Origin: Uloborus plumipes
Lineage: Eukaryota > Arthropoda > Arachnida > Araneae > Uloboridae
Length of the DNA stretch: 64,000 nt
Direction of reading: 5' to 3'
Assembly: GCA_038373865.1 (NCBI GenBank)
Contig: JAXGGA010001585.1
Coordinates: 83,094 to 147,093, forward strand
Part shown: piece after piece, positions 34,790-46,331 of the stretch
How positions within the stretch are numbered: the first letter of the stretch is position 1
Layout: each line of letters begins with the position of its first letter
The notes under the pieces: model-generated
The model's input: the letters and a program-made list of their open reading frames with translations, nothing else
Told to the model about the DNA's origin: nothing
The model's database searches: none
Program-made: the position numbers and the translations under genes

Positions 34790-35310
34790 CTTCTTCCTGT
34801 TGACCCCAGCAGTCCGGGTATATAAGGGAGCATTTCCGTCAGAGTGTGTTTATCTGACAACATGTGTTTATCTCAACTCCGAGAACGATGAAAGTTATTA
34901 CCGCTCTCTTGTCAAAGCGTTTACATTCGAATTTATGTTCAAGAATAGTGTCATGGATGTTGCTTCACACCAAGCAGAAATTCTCGCTGGGAGCAACAAA
35001 TGTCAACATTTCGCCATATTACAGTTGTACACAATACCCACATGGCTAGATTTCGCGGAAAACGAGCACTTGTTGACTATTTGCTCGCATGCTTGAGAGT
35101 CCCCTGCCTTTGGTGTTGATAGATGCAAAACAGCACGTTTTCGTCTGAAGGTTTCACTGCGTGGGGTCCAAGCATTGGTGGCCCAAAAGAATTTCCATAC
35201 CGCGTCAGGTGATGATAACACAAAACAGACATGTGAAAATGTTGCACCAGTACAACTCCTTCAAAGCAGCAGTAATGTGAATAACGCCAGTCAGACTTCG
35301 AGGCGCTGAT
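34790..35310 (+). other. Gene-like GC-richer island with TATA-type promoter motif
   Basis: TATATAAG lies at 34818-34825, with TCAGAGTG (an arthropod initiator-like TCAG) about 20 bases later. Downstream, GC content rises well above the surroundings. Open stretches follow each other in different frames: 34800-35096 (98 codons, ending LLTICSHA), an ATG frame starting MARFRGKRALVDYLLACLRV near 35040, and a stop-free stretch of about 70 codons ending at 35309 (TGA) with ...VNNASQTSRR. I do not recognise any domain. It could be a host 5' exon, a solo LTR or 5' region of a retroelement, or a decayed gene. Known LTR ends (TG...CA with duplication) were not found. Confidence 0.3.
34818..34845 (+). 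promoter_or_regulatory. TATA box plus initiator-like TCAG
   Basis: TATATAAG followed by TCAGAGTG about 20 bases on. The arrangement resembles a pol II core promoter but is slightly tight, and in AT-rich DNA a TATATAA is common by chance. Confidence 0.3.
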
Positions 35311-35629
35311 ATATCCATGTACAATGTGGTTATTTTTTTTAAATATGCCTTTGCTGAAAGATAATAAGTTTTCCCTCGAAAAAAGTGAAACGCAGTAATA
35401 TTTTTTGTTTGTAAGGTATTTCTTCCCCTAGTAGATTATTTACAGAGAGATCATAATTGTAATTTTTAAACTGAAGTAAATAGAACATATTGATAAAAAC
35501 CCTGTGTATAAAAAACGTATGATGTTTACTTCGTGAGGTATGAGTTTTAACAAAACACTTTAATTATTATAGAGTAATCGAAACGTTTACATATTGCTTG
35601 TGAATAATCACTATTCCACAAGCAAGTGG
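35311..35629. other. AT-rich spacer
   Basis: Nothing supported. Confidence 0.4.
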
Positions 35630-35775
35630 TTTCAAGTTTTTCAAGGGGGGAGGGTGTCAAAGTAAGCACACACAATGCAATTTCATCGAAAAATAACAAA
35701 AACCACGCCATTTATATGTAAATACATTGATTTTTCAAGTCAGTAGGGCTTAATTCACCCCACTAAATGGCGGAT
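35630..35775. mobile_element. GGCCCGTCAT-type MITE copy 2, decayed
   Basis: GTTTCAAGTTTTTCAAGGGG at the left, AACAAAAACCACGCCATTTA in the middle and AAATACATTGATTTTTC follow the same order as in copy 1 (5242-5422). The terminal inverted repeats are mostly lost. Confidence 0.6.
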
Positions 35776-36529
35776 CTGCCATTCCAGTGCACAGTTGTAC
35801 TAGATGAAGAAAAATACATTTCGAACGATAAATTTTCTCTACCAGTGAATCCTGTGTTGTTACGGAATATATTACACATAAATTACGTTATTATTGACAG
35901 TCTAAAACCATAAGCTAAATTCATTTGTTAAGAAAAAGTACTGAAAGCATTTTTTTTTACTTGTGAAAAACAATAAAAAAAGCTAGGTTATTGTGATTTT
36001 TTTGTGGGAACAACATGTTAGGCACTTGCTTTAAAACAGCGACGCATTGAGAATATACTTTTTGTTTTTTCTTGTTACACCATTTGCTGTTGGTTTTCAA
36101 AACACTTTCGTCTTTCATAAGATTTTTTTTCTTTGAGCCATTAGGAATTGTCCCTCCGTTACATTTTTTTCCTTTGAGAAAAAAATGGTTTGTGGCTCCT
36201 TTAGCCATTAATTAACTTTTTTAAATTTCTATTCTTTGACAACACAATTTTGTTTTTATTCACTAATGATTTTTTCTCAATATTTTTTTTTTTGTTCACC
36301 GATATTTTTGCTTGTTAGTTTGACGGTTTCATCAACATCATAAGTTATGCACTTACGTTACGCTTAAGGACATTTGCTCCTTTATAAAAGCACACATACA
36401 TGATAGCAAAATTGACCAATGTTTTATTACTAGCTTTTGTTGTATTTTCTTTGTTGTTGAAGGGACAGTATTTCTAATTGTTAAATATAACAAAAACAAA
36501 TAATGGTATATGTTTTTTTTTTGTTTCTG
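35776..36529. other. AT-rich non-coding stretch
   Basis: A lysine-rich minus frame at 35957-36208 is composition-driven. No gene supported. Confidence 0.4.
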
Positions 36530-36853
36530 TTTCTGGCTACAAACCATTTGCAGACCTAGTGCACTCCTCGTGACCGGCACCCATTCTTTCACCATTGGAA
36601 CCACTATCGGCGGAATGCCATTGCCACCAGAATTTGGACGCCAAGTTTCACAACTAGATGGGGGCACCTAGGCTCCAAGATATACTCCATGTCAAATGAG
36701 TACTTGAGGGATCTTTTGGATGTCACACAATCATACGACTAGAAGGCTGTCGATTTTCTGCATCTTGAAAATTCCTCGACTGGAGCCGGGTTTGATCCCG
36801 CGCCTAAAGGCGTGAGAGGCCAGCGTCTTAACCACTACACCAATCTCAGAAAA
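36530..36853 (-). repeat. SINE family C, tRNA-derived head
   Basis: On the minus strand from 36853: GGTGTAGTGGTTAAGACGCT (box A region), a CTCTCAC anticodon-loop-like segment and GCGGGATCAAACCCGGC (box B and T-arm). An unrelated body with higher GC follows down to about 36530. The acceptor stem does not pair properly, so I prefer a SINE head to a true tRNA gene. Only one copy is in the window; the 3' end is estimated from the loss of GC at the poly-T near 36510. Confidence 0.6.
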
Positions 36854-38345
36854 ACAACTGTTTATTAAATTGAGTCAACAAACTTACTTATTTCAAGGCT
36901 AATTTGAGGCAGAATCGATTAGTAGGTTTTGTAATTTTTTAATTTTTTCAAAAAATAAAACAAGTTTCCGAGGTTTTCTAGATTCACATCAATAGTTTAA
37001 AAGCTTCTTTCACCATACATTTATTTTATTCATATTTTGAAAATTATCTTTTGCAGCGTGCTATCCAGTGATTTGAGAAAATTCTGCTGAATGTGTAAGA
37101 AAAAGGACACTTGGAATTGAAACACATTTAAATAGTAAAATCTTATTGTATTCTAAAAGGAACGTGTCATCGTTACATAGAGATTGATATCATGTAGTGC
37201 GAATGATGATGGAAACTAGTCATGAAAAGTCGAGAAGAGTGATGAAGCAATTATACCCACTGCTCGGTCTTGACATCCTGACACTGCAGTTCCGTCCTTA
37301 TTCTGGACTCCTAAGCCAGAAATAGCCAATAACCTAGCTGGAGGCAGATATCCTCTTATTGTAGCTAAGATAGTCAACAAACTGGTAGATAAAATGAATT
37401 TATCTTACCAGCGAGCGTCCGCAAACCATGGTGCGGCTCAAATCGAAATTTGAAGGCAAAAGCTGGGCAATATGCAATGAGTTACCGCCCATAACAGGAG
37501 AAGAGTGGTGCTTGAAAAAAGAGTAATAGAAAATTAAAAACAACTTTCTCATCTCGTTAGATACTATAAGTAATGGCGGTACTAAAACTAAAACAGGAAA
37601 ACATCTGCATGCTTAAATGTGTTACTTTAGAGTAATTTCAACGATTTATAGCTTTGTATTTCTTTCAGTAATGTACTCAAAATTGTTGCTTATGTTACAC
37701 ATAAGTATTGCTTATCTCATCCCTAGGTTAAACATCAACGCACTTTAAGTAGGCTATCAAAGTCGCTTGATAGGAAAAATTGTTTTTGAAAGACTCCTTC
37801 ATAATTTAAAATTTCGTTTGATTCGAAATGTAAGGTAATATTTTTTTAAATTTGAAATTAAAAAAAACCGTTAATATTAAATACTCGTAGTTGGTAGCAG
37901 AGATAAACATGAGATACAAGAATAATGAGTATCGTGCATCTTATTTCTTATTGTCATTATTTTAATTTACTAGCAAGTTGGAAGTAAAGATCATATTAAT
38001 ACAAATGATGAAATGAGTATCCAAAAGCTGGAAATGCAATTAACTGCAAGGTTGTGGTTTAAAAGGAGCATGGCTCTAAATGCTGTATGGTTTTGAAAAA
38101 GATAGTAAGAGCAATGCAATCATGGTCTCTATTTTGTGCTATGTGCTTCTGTACAAACAAATTTATTATGTTGCAGACATTGCAAAAACATCTCATATTG
38201 CTAAGAATTTTAAATAATGCTAGTTGGTTAGTTCTTGAACCACACGGTTATTCAAGCCTGAATAGCCTAATCTACCCAGTTTAAGGCAGAAACGGAGCGT
38301 TTTCTTTTTTTACAGAGTACCATTAAAGTGGAAGTCCGATTTAAC
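36854..38345. other. Non-coding stretch with a GC-richer unclassified piece
   Basis: 37255-37510 is GC-richer (CTGCTCGGTCTTGACATCCT, GCGAGCGTCCGCAAACCATG) and may be a piece of another repeat, but I found no second copy here. The rest is AT-rich. Confidence 0.4.
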
Positions 38346-38353
38346 CCATAGAT

Positions 38354-39638
38354 CAGTGGTGGCCAACCCGCGGCACGCGTGCCACAGAGTGGCACGGCAA
38401 GGTATTCATAGTGGCACGCGAAGAATTATCAGATAATTGAAAAAAAATAATGAGTTCAGGCTCTTTGCTACCACTAAAAAAATACCTTGATTAATTTTTA
38501 ATTGTAATTATATTGACATAAAAAATACAGTCAATATAATCAAGGCTGATTCAGGCCCGTCATTTAGGGCGTCAATTGCCCCCCCCTGACTTTGAGAAAT
38601 TAATGTATTTACATATAAGTGGGCGAGGTTTTTGGCGTTTTCAGATGAAATTGCATTGTATTTGGACCCTTTGCCTTCCCCCCCCCTGGAAAAACTTGAA
38701 ATGACGGCCCTAGTCTAATTACAGGAAAGGCACAGGAAATTTGAGCTTCAGTTAAAAATTTTCAGCGGGCCGGGCCAAAAATGAGATTGAGAGCTATTGT
38801 TTAACAATTCCAGATTCTACTTGTGAGTGCATTTAAGAGAATGTTATGCGTTTCTCAAAAGTGCATTTCTAAAGAGAGTTTTTAGAAATACGTAATGTTT
38901 GGAGAATTTGAGAATTTGTTTCAGTGTGCGTACTATCAGTGGCGTAGCTAGGGGTTGGCAGAGGAGTGGCTCTTGCCACGGGCGCAGCAGCCAGGGGGCG
39001 GCATTTTGACCAAGTTTAAAAAAAAAAATAGAAAATAAAGGTACGAGTTTTTTTCTTTTTTTGTAAAAACGTATTGAAGAATAAAAACTCGGAGGCTTTG
39101 GTGACCTCTCTTCAGGGCTCCCCTGACTTCAGGAAAAGTTAAAGTAGCAAGCTGTAGTTGGGTATATAATGTTTTAGTAGAGAATGAGTGGTTTTAAAAA
39201 TATTTCTGAAAAAAAAAAAAAACTGAAAAAATCCAGGGTTTTCATCCAAAACTAGAAAAAACTTGGATATACGACTAAAATCCTAGGCGGGCTGGGCTTT
39301 TTTCAAAAAAAAAATGGGTTTTTTCAAACCCTGATTTTGAAACAAACTGAATTTAGGAAGAGTGTTTTTAAGGGGGGGGGGGGTTCCTTGTTCTTGAGTT
39401 GCTCTGAAGCATGTGGGGAGGGGATAATCATTTTGGGGTGGGGGAAGGGATGGGTACACCTGCGGATTTATATAGAAAAGATGTGCTGTTTGTGAGTAAA
39501 AAACCAAAAAAAAAAGCCTATAAATACCATATTCTCACCTTTTCACATTTTTCAATTTATTCAAAAAATTGAAAGTGGCACGCAGAACTATTTTCCCCCT
39601 GAAAGTGGCACTCTCCCAAAAAAGGTTGGCCACCCCTG
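38354..39638. mobile_element. Non-autonomous hAT element with perfect 8-bp target duplication
   Basis: Left end CAGTGGTGGCCAACCCGCGG and right end GGTTGGCCACCCCTG are inverted repeats. CCATAGAT stands directly outside both (38346-38353 and 39639-39646), an exact 8-bp duplication as made by hAT transposases. CAGGGGTGGCCAACC-type ends are classical for the superfamily. Inside are CACGCGTGCCACAGAGTGGC near the left, GGGCCGGGCCAAAAATGAG at about 38769, and a nested MITE at 38553-38713. At 38939 AGTGGCGTAGCTAGGG resembles the end of yet another element. No transposase frame (BED finger or dimerisation domain) remains in 1285 bp. Confidence 0.92.
38553..38713. mobile_element. GGCCCGTCAT-type MITE copy 3, nested in hAT
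   Basis: CAGGCCCGTCATTT at the left and AAATGACGGCCCTAG at the right are inverted ends. The C7 and C9 runs inside correspond to the G runs of copy 1 in inverted orientation. It lies inside the hAT element and so is younger than that insertion. Confidence 0.8.
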
Positions 39639-39684
39639 CCATAGATACATGCCTTAAGGACTCATTTATAGGCTATTCAACGAT

Positions 39685-39750
39685 TCATAAGAATACATTC
39701 ACACTTAGAAAGGACAAGGACAGCAGAGAGAGCAAGTACATTCAAATCCA
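39685..39750 (-). repeat. SINE family B fragment
   Basis: AGAAAGGACAAGGACAGCAG and AGAGAGCAAGTACATTC match the AAAGGACAAGGACATGAGAG and AGAAAGTACATCTATGC part of SINE copy 420-706. The match ends exactly where an ACAGT MITE begins at 39753, so the MITE probably cut it. Confidence 0.65.
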
Positions 39751-39752
39751 TA

Positions 39753-40083
39753 CACTGCAAAAAATGAACTGTTGTTTTTACAGTATAATACTGTCAACCG
39801 TGGGTTCCAATTTTAAACTGAAAAATGGGCAGTAATAAACTATAAAACTAGCAATTTTACAGTTTCTTACTATAAAGTTAGAAATTTTACAGTTTATTGC
39901 CGTGAAATTTAGTTGTATTATACTGTAAAAACTGGCTACTGTATAATACTGGCAGCAGATGTTCTAGTTTAAAACTGTAAAATTAGCAATTTTGCAGTTT
40001 ATTACTGTGCACTTTACAGTTTTAAATTGGAACCTCGGCTGCCAGTATTATACTGTAAAAACAACAGTTCATTTTTTGCAGTG
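39753..40083. mobile_element. ACAGT MITE copy 6
   Basis: CACTGCAAAAAATGAACTG at 39753 after TA (39751-39752), and the mirror AGTTCATTTTTTGCAGTG ending at 40083. Both ends are nearly perfect inverted repeats for about 30 bases. The right flank is CA, one transition from TA. About 331 bp. Confidence 0.9.
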
Positions 40084-42069
40084 CATGCCGCAATTTTTTT
40101 TTTAAAGCGTATCATATGACGTTCCAATTTTCTTTCTTTTTACAATTCAACTTTTGTTTTGCTTCGTAATCCAGAATGTTTTTAACCTCAACATTAATAT
40201 GCAGTGCACACTTGCCATTACTTCATGTCAATCTTTCTTTTCCTTGTCTTTCTGACGTTCGTAAATCAAATTAAACAAAACATTTCAAGTTTTACGTTAC
40301 ATTGCTTTTGGTCATTAGTGTCATTTTACCAATCGTAACCCCTAAGGAGCAGATTTTCTCGAAAGTGAAAACTGCTGTCACCGAAATTGTGAGAAAAAAT
40401 GTGAAGGAAAAAAAAACAAGTTCTCCCTTGTAGCAAAAAATGAAAGAAAACCTTTCTGTTAAGTTTAAATTTAGCTCTGAGTTTCGTTTACTTATTGTAC
40501 AGAAAAAAGTACTGTAAGTTTTTAGCTTTTGTATGTCTTATTCTTCCATTTTTTTTATGAAAAGTTTATTTTACTTGAAATCTTAAAACATGAAATCAAG
40601 GTACGAATGTGTAAAAATCACTATAAATCAAGTAAAAATGTTTAATAACATTAAAGCAAAAAGAGACAAAATCGTGCAGGACGTTGATCTGCCTAATGCG
40701 TTAATACAGTGTAGAGGTGGACAGTGTACTTTTATCATTTAACATTAGCGGTTGAAATTTTACATTATTTGCAGAAATCGTAACTCAAATTGGTAACGTT
40801 ATTTCTAGAAATTAATTCAAGTTAAAAAGTTGGGGGAAATAATGCATTCTCTGTCAAAAATATTGATGCCAAAGGCATTTTAAAATAATTACAATCGTTC
40901 CGAAATACTATCATTCCAATAAAAATGACATGTACCTACTCGTAGTCAGCATTTTTTTTTTTTTTTGACAAGTACATAATAACCTATTTGAATTACAATA
41001 ACGAACTTCAATTTTATGACACTTTTGTTTCAAACACTAAGTCTCGAGCATTAAAATTTGTTTCTCTGACTATAAATAACTCAGTTAAATGAATAAACAG
41101 ATGTAATTGACAACGTTGCAACCCCCAGAAGATAATTTTCTTATCTTTTGAATTTTTAAAACTACTTTTATTTTTTATAGAGAAATAGCGTGAAGTGTAA
41201 AGATCTTTTAAGTTATTTTTTTACATTTAAAAAATTTAGTTCGATAAATTGATATCTTTTATTTAGATTTTTGACTCAAAATTTAACTTTTTGGATTCTC
41301 TTTTATTTAAATCAAGTAAATAATAGTGCAAAGTTACTAGTTGCGGACAGTTGACTAGCTGCATATCAATGAATCCATACATTTTGTGTTTCTTATTGTA
41401 AAAACTCGCTCTTGTAGTATGTTTTTTCAATGCATGAAAGGTCACGACTTCGACCTACAGGGATACAAAAAGTTTTTCTGTGAACTTTTGCAAAAAGTGT
41501 TAGTGAAAAGATTAAAAGGAAATTAGGAAATCTAAACTTAAAAATCTTTAAATATTTCTGTACTTAGAATTTTCAGAAAAGATGGCCAAAAACATAGCTT
41601 TACTCAAAAATGCAAATTGTTAATAAATTAGTTTTCTCCCTTGTAAAAGTTAGCAATTTACATTGAGCTGCTTTTGCTACCATAAGCCCGGGTTGATACT
41701 GTAAAAAATTCTGTTTTTCTTTTTTTTAAGTAACGACCTTTTTATTTGATTCAAAACGGGGTATGTTTTTAAGACATGAAATAGAGAGTATGAAACTTAT
41801 GTACTACAGATAAATTATCTGTACTTTTAATAAAATTAATTATTTGATTTTAATCATTCATTAATCACTTTTGAATAGCACATATTATTTTTTATTTATT
41901 TATTCACATAAAATTTAATACATTTATGGCACTGCACCATTTTCTTCGTTCTTAAGAGACATTATGAGGCATATTTACAACAAATACAATAATTTAATGA
42001 AGAAATGAGATTGTAAACAATAAGACCACAAAATGTTCTTTGAAATGTGTTGGTTATGCTCACGTTGTA
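40084..42069. other. AT-rich non-coding stretch
   Basis: About 2 kb, no supported feature. Confidence 0.45.
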
Positions 42070-43034
42070 GGGGAGACTGGGTACGGTTGTGACAATTTTC
42101 ATTTGCTCCCCCATAGATCCCTTAGTAGTGAATGTGAGCTGGTTTAAAGTTGTTTTTATGTTAAAGTGTTTATTTGCTTGCTTATAAACACTAAAATTTT
42201 CTCCCTAAGTACAATAGTTAACTCACAGGACCAAATTAAACAAAAAAGGAAAAAATGTCACAACCGACCCCACCCAAGGGGCGGTTGTGACAGTGCTTGG
42301 GGTCGGTTGTGACAAGTTCAAATATACAGCAAAACAGTCTAGATCACTTTTAATTTCAAGTAATATTAAACGTAATTCAACATAACCTTCATCTGGGAAA
42401 GTTTAACATTTAACAATGTGTCTTGTTCAGTTGAAGTAGCCTTATACCAAGTCTTACAAAAAATATCAGGTTTTTGAAATTTCGTAACGTCTGTTTTGGC
42501 ATCATTATGCACATCCTGTGGGTCATAACCGTGTCTGTTCGTAACAATTCTCAAGTATCAAAGAAATATTCCACATTTATTTGTTTTATTGAAGCTTGTT
42601 ACTCTTGAAAGGCTAGTTGCATGAGCTACACGAACAGACGTGAAACATTTCTATTCATAAATGAAGGGAACCATTTCTCAGTAGCCATTTTACTCTCATA
42701 TCTGCTTTCAGCGTATATGTAAGCTCAAAAGCACTTTATTATGTGCAATATAACCTATGAACACGTTGTTTTTATTGTGACAGCTCCGGCCGGCTCCATC
42801 GCGTTTACGAATGAATGTTTCGTAGCAAAGACTTAAGAATAACGTTGCATTTCCAAAGCTGTCCGAAAGAAAAAGAGTTTCACTTCTTTATAAGCTTTTT
42901 TATATTTCATTAGGTCACACTGTCCTATTTCTGTCCTCTCCAAGCGTATTATGGGCATCAAATATGATAAAAAACATGTTTTACTCGTGTCACAACCGTC
43001 CCCACGCAATTTGTCACAACCGACCCCAATCCAC
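42070..43034. mobile_element. TA-flanked element with repeated GGTTGTGACA
   Basis: Left end GGGGAGACTGGGTACGGTTG then TGACA follows TA (42068-42069). Right end in reverse GTGGATTGGGGTCGGTTGTG then ACA is followed by TA (43035-43036). GGTTGTGACA occurs at least five times: at each end, once more inside the right end, and as a facing pair at about 42255-42316. Such arrays are typical transposase-binding subterminal repeats. A minus-strand frame at 42366-42554 (starting LRIVTNRHGYDPQDVHNDAK) may be a piece of transposase but I cannot place it. 965 bp. Confidence 0.75.
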
Positions 43035-43036
43035 TA

Positions 43037-43497
43037 CTTTTGAAAACAGCAATCGCCATGGCAATACAAAATAGTCTTCATAAAAAGTAATCACTGCTAT
43101 TTCACTATTAAGGTTCACTACTAACGGGGAGAAAACTTTCATTTCTCTATCTGTACCCATTCAACAGGACTTACTAAAAGACATCGAACAAAAAAACTTG
43201 CTTTTAACTGTTAAAAAGTAACCAACCCCTCTGCTAGCGTTAATGTCGCTCGATGGCTACCGCAATGCTTTGACACACATTCAGACAAACATGCTGATTC
43301 TCTCTCTTTGCTTCAACCAGGTATTAAATAATAAAAGCAAGGTAGAAGTCAAAGTGATTGTTCGACTAGCTTGTAGCGCCATCTTTAAAGTAATGGGGAA
43401 GTTGCAATAGCTGCTTCGTAATTACAAGTTTTGTTACTTTATGCTTTAAAGTTTACTTTAAAAATCATTTGCAAGTTTTTTGCTCATTTACCTGTTT
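43037..43497. other. Non-coding spacer
   Basis: Mixed composition, no motif recognised. Confidence 0.4.
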
Positions 43498-43510
43498 AAC
43501 GTTGTAAAGT

Positions 43511-43738
43511 ATTAGAAAGCGGCCACACGAAGAGTCTCTCATTCATTGATGGCAGTCTTCGCCGTCTGCTCTAAATGCAAATCCCAACAGGCTTCTCCAG
43601 AGCACATCCTGGACTGTCTACGACTTTGCAAAGAAGATATCTTTAAATCACCTCTTCTTGTCCTCGATTTCCTCCGGGTCAATGGTCTGATGGACCTTGT
43701 CTGACTTCGTCAGACATTTGGAGGATTAGTCTCAACCC
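43511..43738 (+). mobile_element. 5'-truncated LINE with perfect 13-bp target duplication
   Basis: AACGTTGTAAAGT stands on both sides (43498-43510 and 43739-43751), an exact direct repeat. Between them are 228 bp encoding only the last residues of a non-LTR retrotransposon ORF2 and a very short 3' tail without poly-A. 5' truncation with a target duplication of this length is the normal product of LINE insertion by target-primed reverse transcription. The perfect duplication implies a fairly young insertion. Confidence 0.9.
43516..43704 (+). pseudogene. LINE ORF2 C-terminal remnant (CCHC knuckle)
   Basis: The frame reads ...VCSKCKSQQASPEHILDCLR and then LCKEDIFKSPLLVLDFLRV, ending NGLMDLV before TGA (43702-43704). 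C-x2-C-x8-H-x3-C spacing (CSKC...EHILDC) is the C-terminal zinc knuckle of jockey/I/R1-type ORF2 proteins. The VLDFLR.NGLMDLV end is of a type I associate with spider retrotransposon proteins. Reverse transcriptase and endonuclease domains are missing because the copy is 5'-truncated. No frame damage in the remaining part. Confidence 0.85.
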
Positions 43739-43751
43739 AACGTTGTAAAGT

Positions 43752-45669
43752 CGTAAACAGAGTGAGTGGTTATCGCCTCCCAATTATAAATGGCGTGTGT
43801 TTTTATCAACAAACAACATCAATCTCCCATATTAGAGCTTTTTGCTAGCATGAATGCTTAAGTACATTTATGGTCCTTTAATTCCAAAAACAAAAAATCT
43901 TTTCAAACTCTGGCACTCATATATATTTTTGAATAAATAAGAAAATCGAAATTGTGTCCTAATAATGTAAACTATTAATACCAGAAAGACGTGTTTTGAA
44001 AAGCACCGAAGTATCCCGCATTTTCTTTAGTATTTACTAGAAGGAAATAAACAACTAAACGTAAAACAAACATATTCGAATAATTTTCTCTCTAATAATT
44101 TTGATGCTAAACTTTTAACTGTGTTTAATTTAATCTTTTCCTCATGCTTTTCATTTTGCTTCTTTACTGGTAATTTCCTTTTTTTTTTCGTGTTTGAAGG
44201 ATTAAAATTTTGAACGAAATAGTTAGCATCCTTAAGCACTAATAGAAAAATAGATCTTATTTCAGTTTCGAAATGAGTAGTTCTTTTTAATATTTTTAAT
44301 GAGTAGCGTATAATTTGTTTCGATAAAAAGTTGTTTGCATTTTGCTTAACGTGAAACGATGTAAAATGTTTGTCTAAAACTAAGTAAATTTTGTCAGAAT
44401 ATTACAAAACTAAAGATTAAGAATTTAAATGGCAAAATATTTGTTAATTGTTTCCGAAAAACAAGTATTACATTTAATGAGCTATTTATAGATATTTTAC
44501 GTTGAAAATAAATATAAGGACGCAGTTGAAACTGATGCACATTGCACACAGTATTGTCCTTTTATATTCTGAGAAATTTAAACTAAATTCCACTAGTCGC
44601 TTTAATTTAGAAGTCAAACTGAAAGAAACCGTGGTTACAGGAATTACGAAACTTAGTAAGAATAATATGCAAGAGTTTGGAAACCACGGAGAGCTTAAAA
44701 TTTTTACTTGTTACCCTAAACGGTTATACAATCTGAAATCGCTAAAATCATAAAATTTTGCTGACGTCAATTTGCTTAGTTATTTATAGTGAAAAATAAA
44801 TGAAATAAATGCAGGGAAAAGTATGCAGCAACTTGTATGTTGATCCCATTGGCGTCCGGTGTCATCATTTGAGGATACTAAAAACTGCAATTCTTATCTT
44901 TAAATCGAAAATTGCTTTTTTTATTTGTGAATTGATTAAAAAAAATTAAAGTTAAACCTGAACATTTTGTCATGGATTGAATGTGAAATGACGGTTACTA
45001 TATTAGAAAAACAATTCTTATTTGGTTTTTAATTGGAAGTTCTTGGGAAATTCATTTGTGACTTAAATTAGCACTTTTCCTGATATTCACGTTTAAATGT
45101 TTTATATGCAGCTTGATAATCTATTTCTGTTTGCTGTGAAATTCTCAATAAAGGGGGCGTGGTAAAAAATAAAAAAAAACCTGTTGCATGTTTCAAATGC
45201 GAGTACTTTTGAGGTACGGAAAACATTGAAGAATATTTAATTCTGATATTAAAAGGTTTCGAGGTAAGGAGTGTGTCTTTCTCTTTTGGAATTCAATTCC
45301 ATGTGTGAGTTCTATCCATGTGTGAGATACAGGAGACGGCAAGTTTTTTGCTTGGTGTTTCAGTTTCGTTGAAAGCCATTGGTTATTCGAAATCAGAACT
45401 GTGGATGTTATGGTAGTCTACATTTTTATCTTTGTGGGAGAAAAACTGTTGCTACAGAAATCTTGTTTCTCGAATTTGTTCAGGTAGAAGAAGGAATCAT
45501 TAGTTAAGCAAACCGGTTGCCACTCAGCAAAGATGGTTATAAATTGGGTAGGATGCAAAAAAAGTATCTAACTGTAGTGCTATGAAGAGCACTACAGTCG
45601 GCTTAAAAACTTGGTGTATAATTGATTTCATTAAATATTAATATTTCTGTGTCATGCAGACTAAGTCCA
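43752..45669. other. AT-rich non-coding stretch
   Basis: About 1.9 kb without a recognisable gene or repeat. Open frames at 44027-44239 and 44502-44753 have no motif. Confidence 0.4.
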
Positions 45670-45930
45670 ATGGTTTTGTTACAGGCGTACCGGTGGGTCT
45701 GTGGTTCGATCTTAGCCGGTCAAAGTGCCATCGCCTTTCCTAATATTGGCTCGAAAACGTTCAAAATGCTTGTGGCCACAAAGTCCTCTAAGTGAATAAT
45801 TACCTCTGGGGTTACTGGACTAGGGTTTTCCCAGCTCCTGGTTTTTATCGAAAGAACAAAGCGCTCATCAGGGTCCATCCAACCGGTTAAACCATGTGTT
45901 TTAGTAGGTGCGGGGAACCCTGGAGTGAAA
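45670..45930 (+). repeat. SINE family A copy 3, diverged
   Basis: GTGGTTCGATCTTAGCCGGTC (box B region), AAAGTGCCATCGCCTTTCC, AACGTTCAAAATGCTTG, CACAAAGTCCTCTAAGTGAA, AAGCGCTCATCAGGGTCC and GGGGAACCCTGGAGTG follow in the same order as in copy 1. The head near 45670 is decayed. Confidence 0.75.
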
Positions 45931-46327
45931 AGTGAAAAGCCTCAGAAACAAATTAATAACAAACTGTTAATACTTGTTTAATAATTAAAAGCAATGAAAT
46001 AAGTTATAGTATTTAATAAATGCATTATTTACCATGTAAACTTTTTGGGATTTACTACAATGCAAGGTGGTGATTTTTTTTTTTTTTTTGCGGGGGCTTG
46101 CAAAAATGAGAGGACGCATTTGACTCAAAGAACCTAGTGAATTCCTTTTGCTTTTAATACACTTTTGACTGTTATTTATTATCTTTAAAATCCTAAACAC
46201 AGTGTGTGCGTCTGTGTGGTTTCAATCTATTCTAGCTTGCAGTTAGTAACAATTAAGTAAAAATACCAAACACTTACAAGCGTTAAAAAAATGTCTTTTC
46301 TACGGCTCTTTTAGGTGTCAATTTTCT
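45931..46327. other. AT-rich spacer
   Basis: Contains a T run at about 46075-46089. Nothing else supported. Confidence 0.4.
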
Positions 46328-46331
46328 TTAA

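Noticed and set aside
36781..36853. Possible tRNA gene on the minus strand
   Set aside because: Box A, an anticodon-like loop and box B are present, but the acceptor stem does not pair and an unrelated GC-rich body follows, which fits a SINE head.
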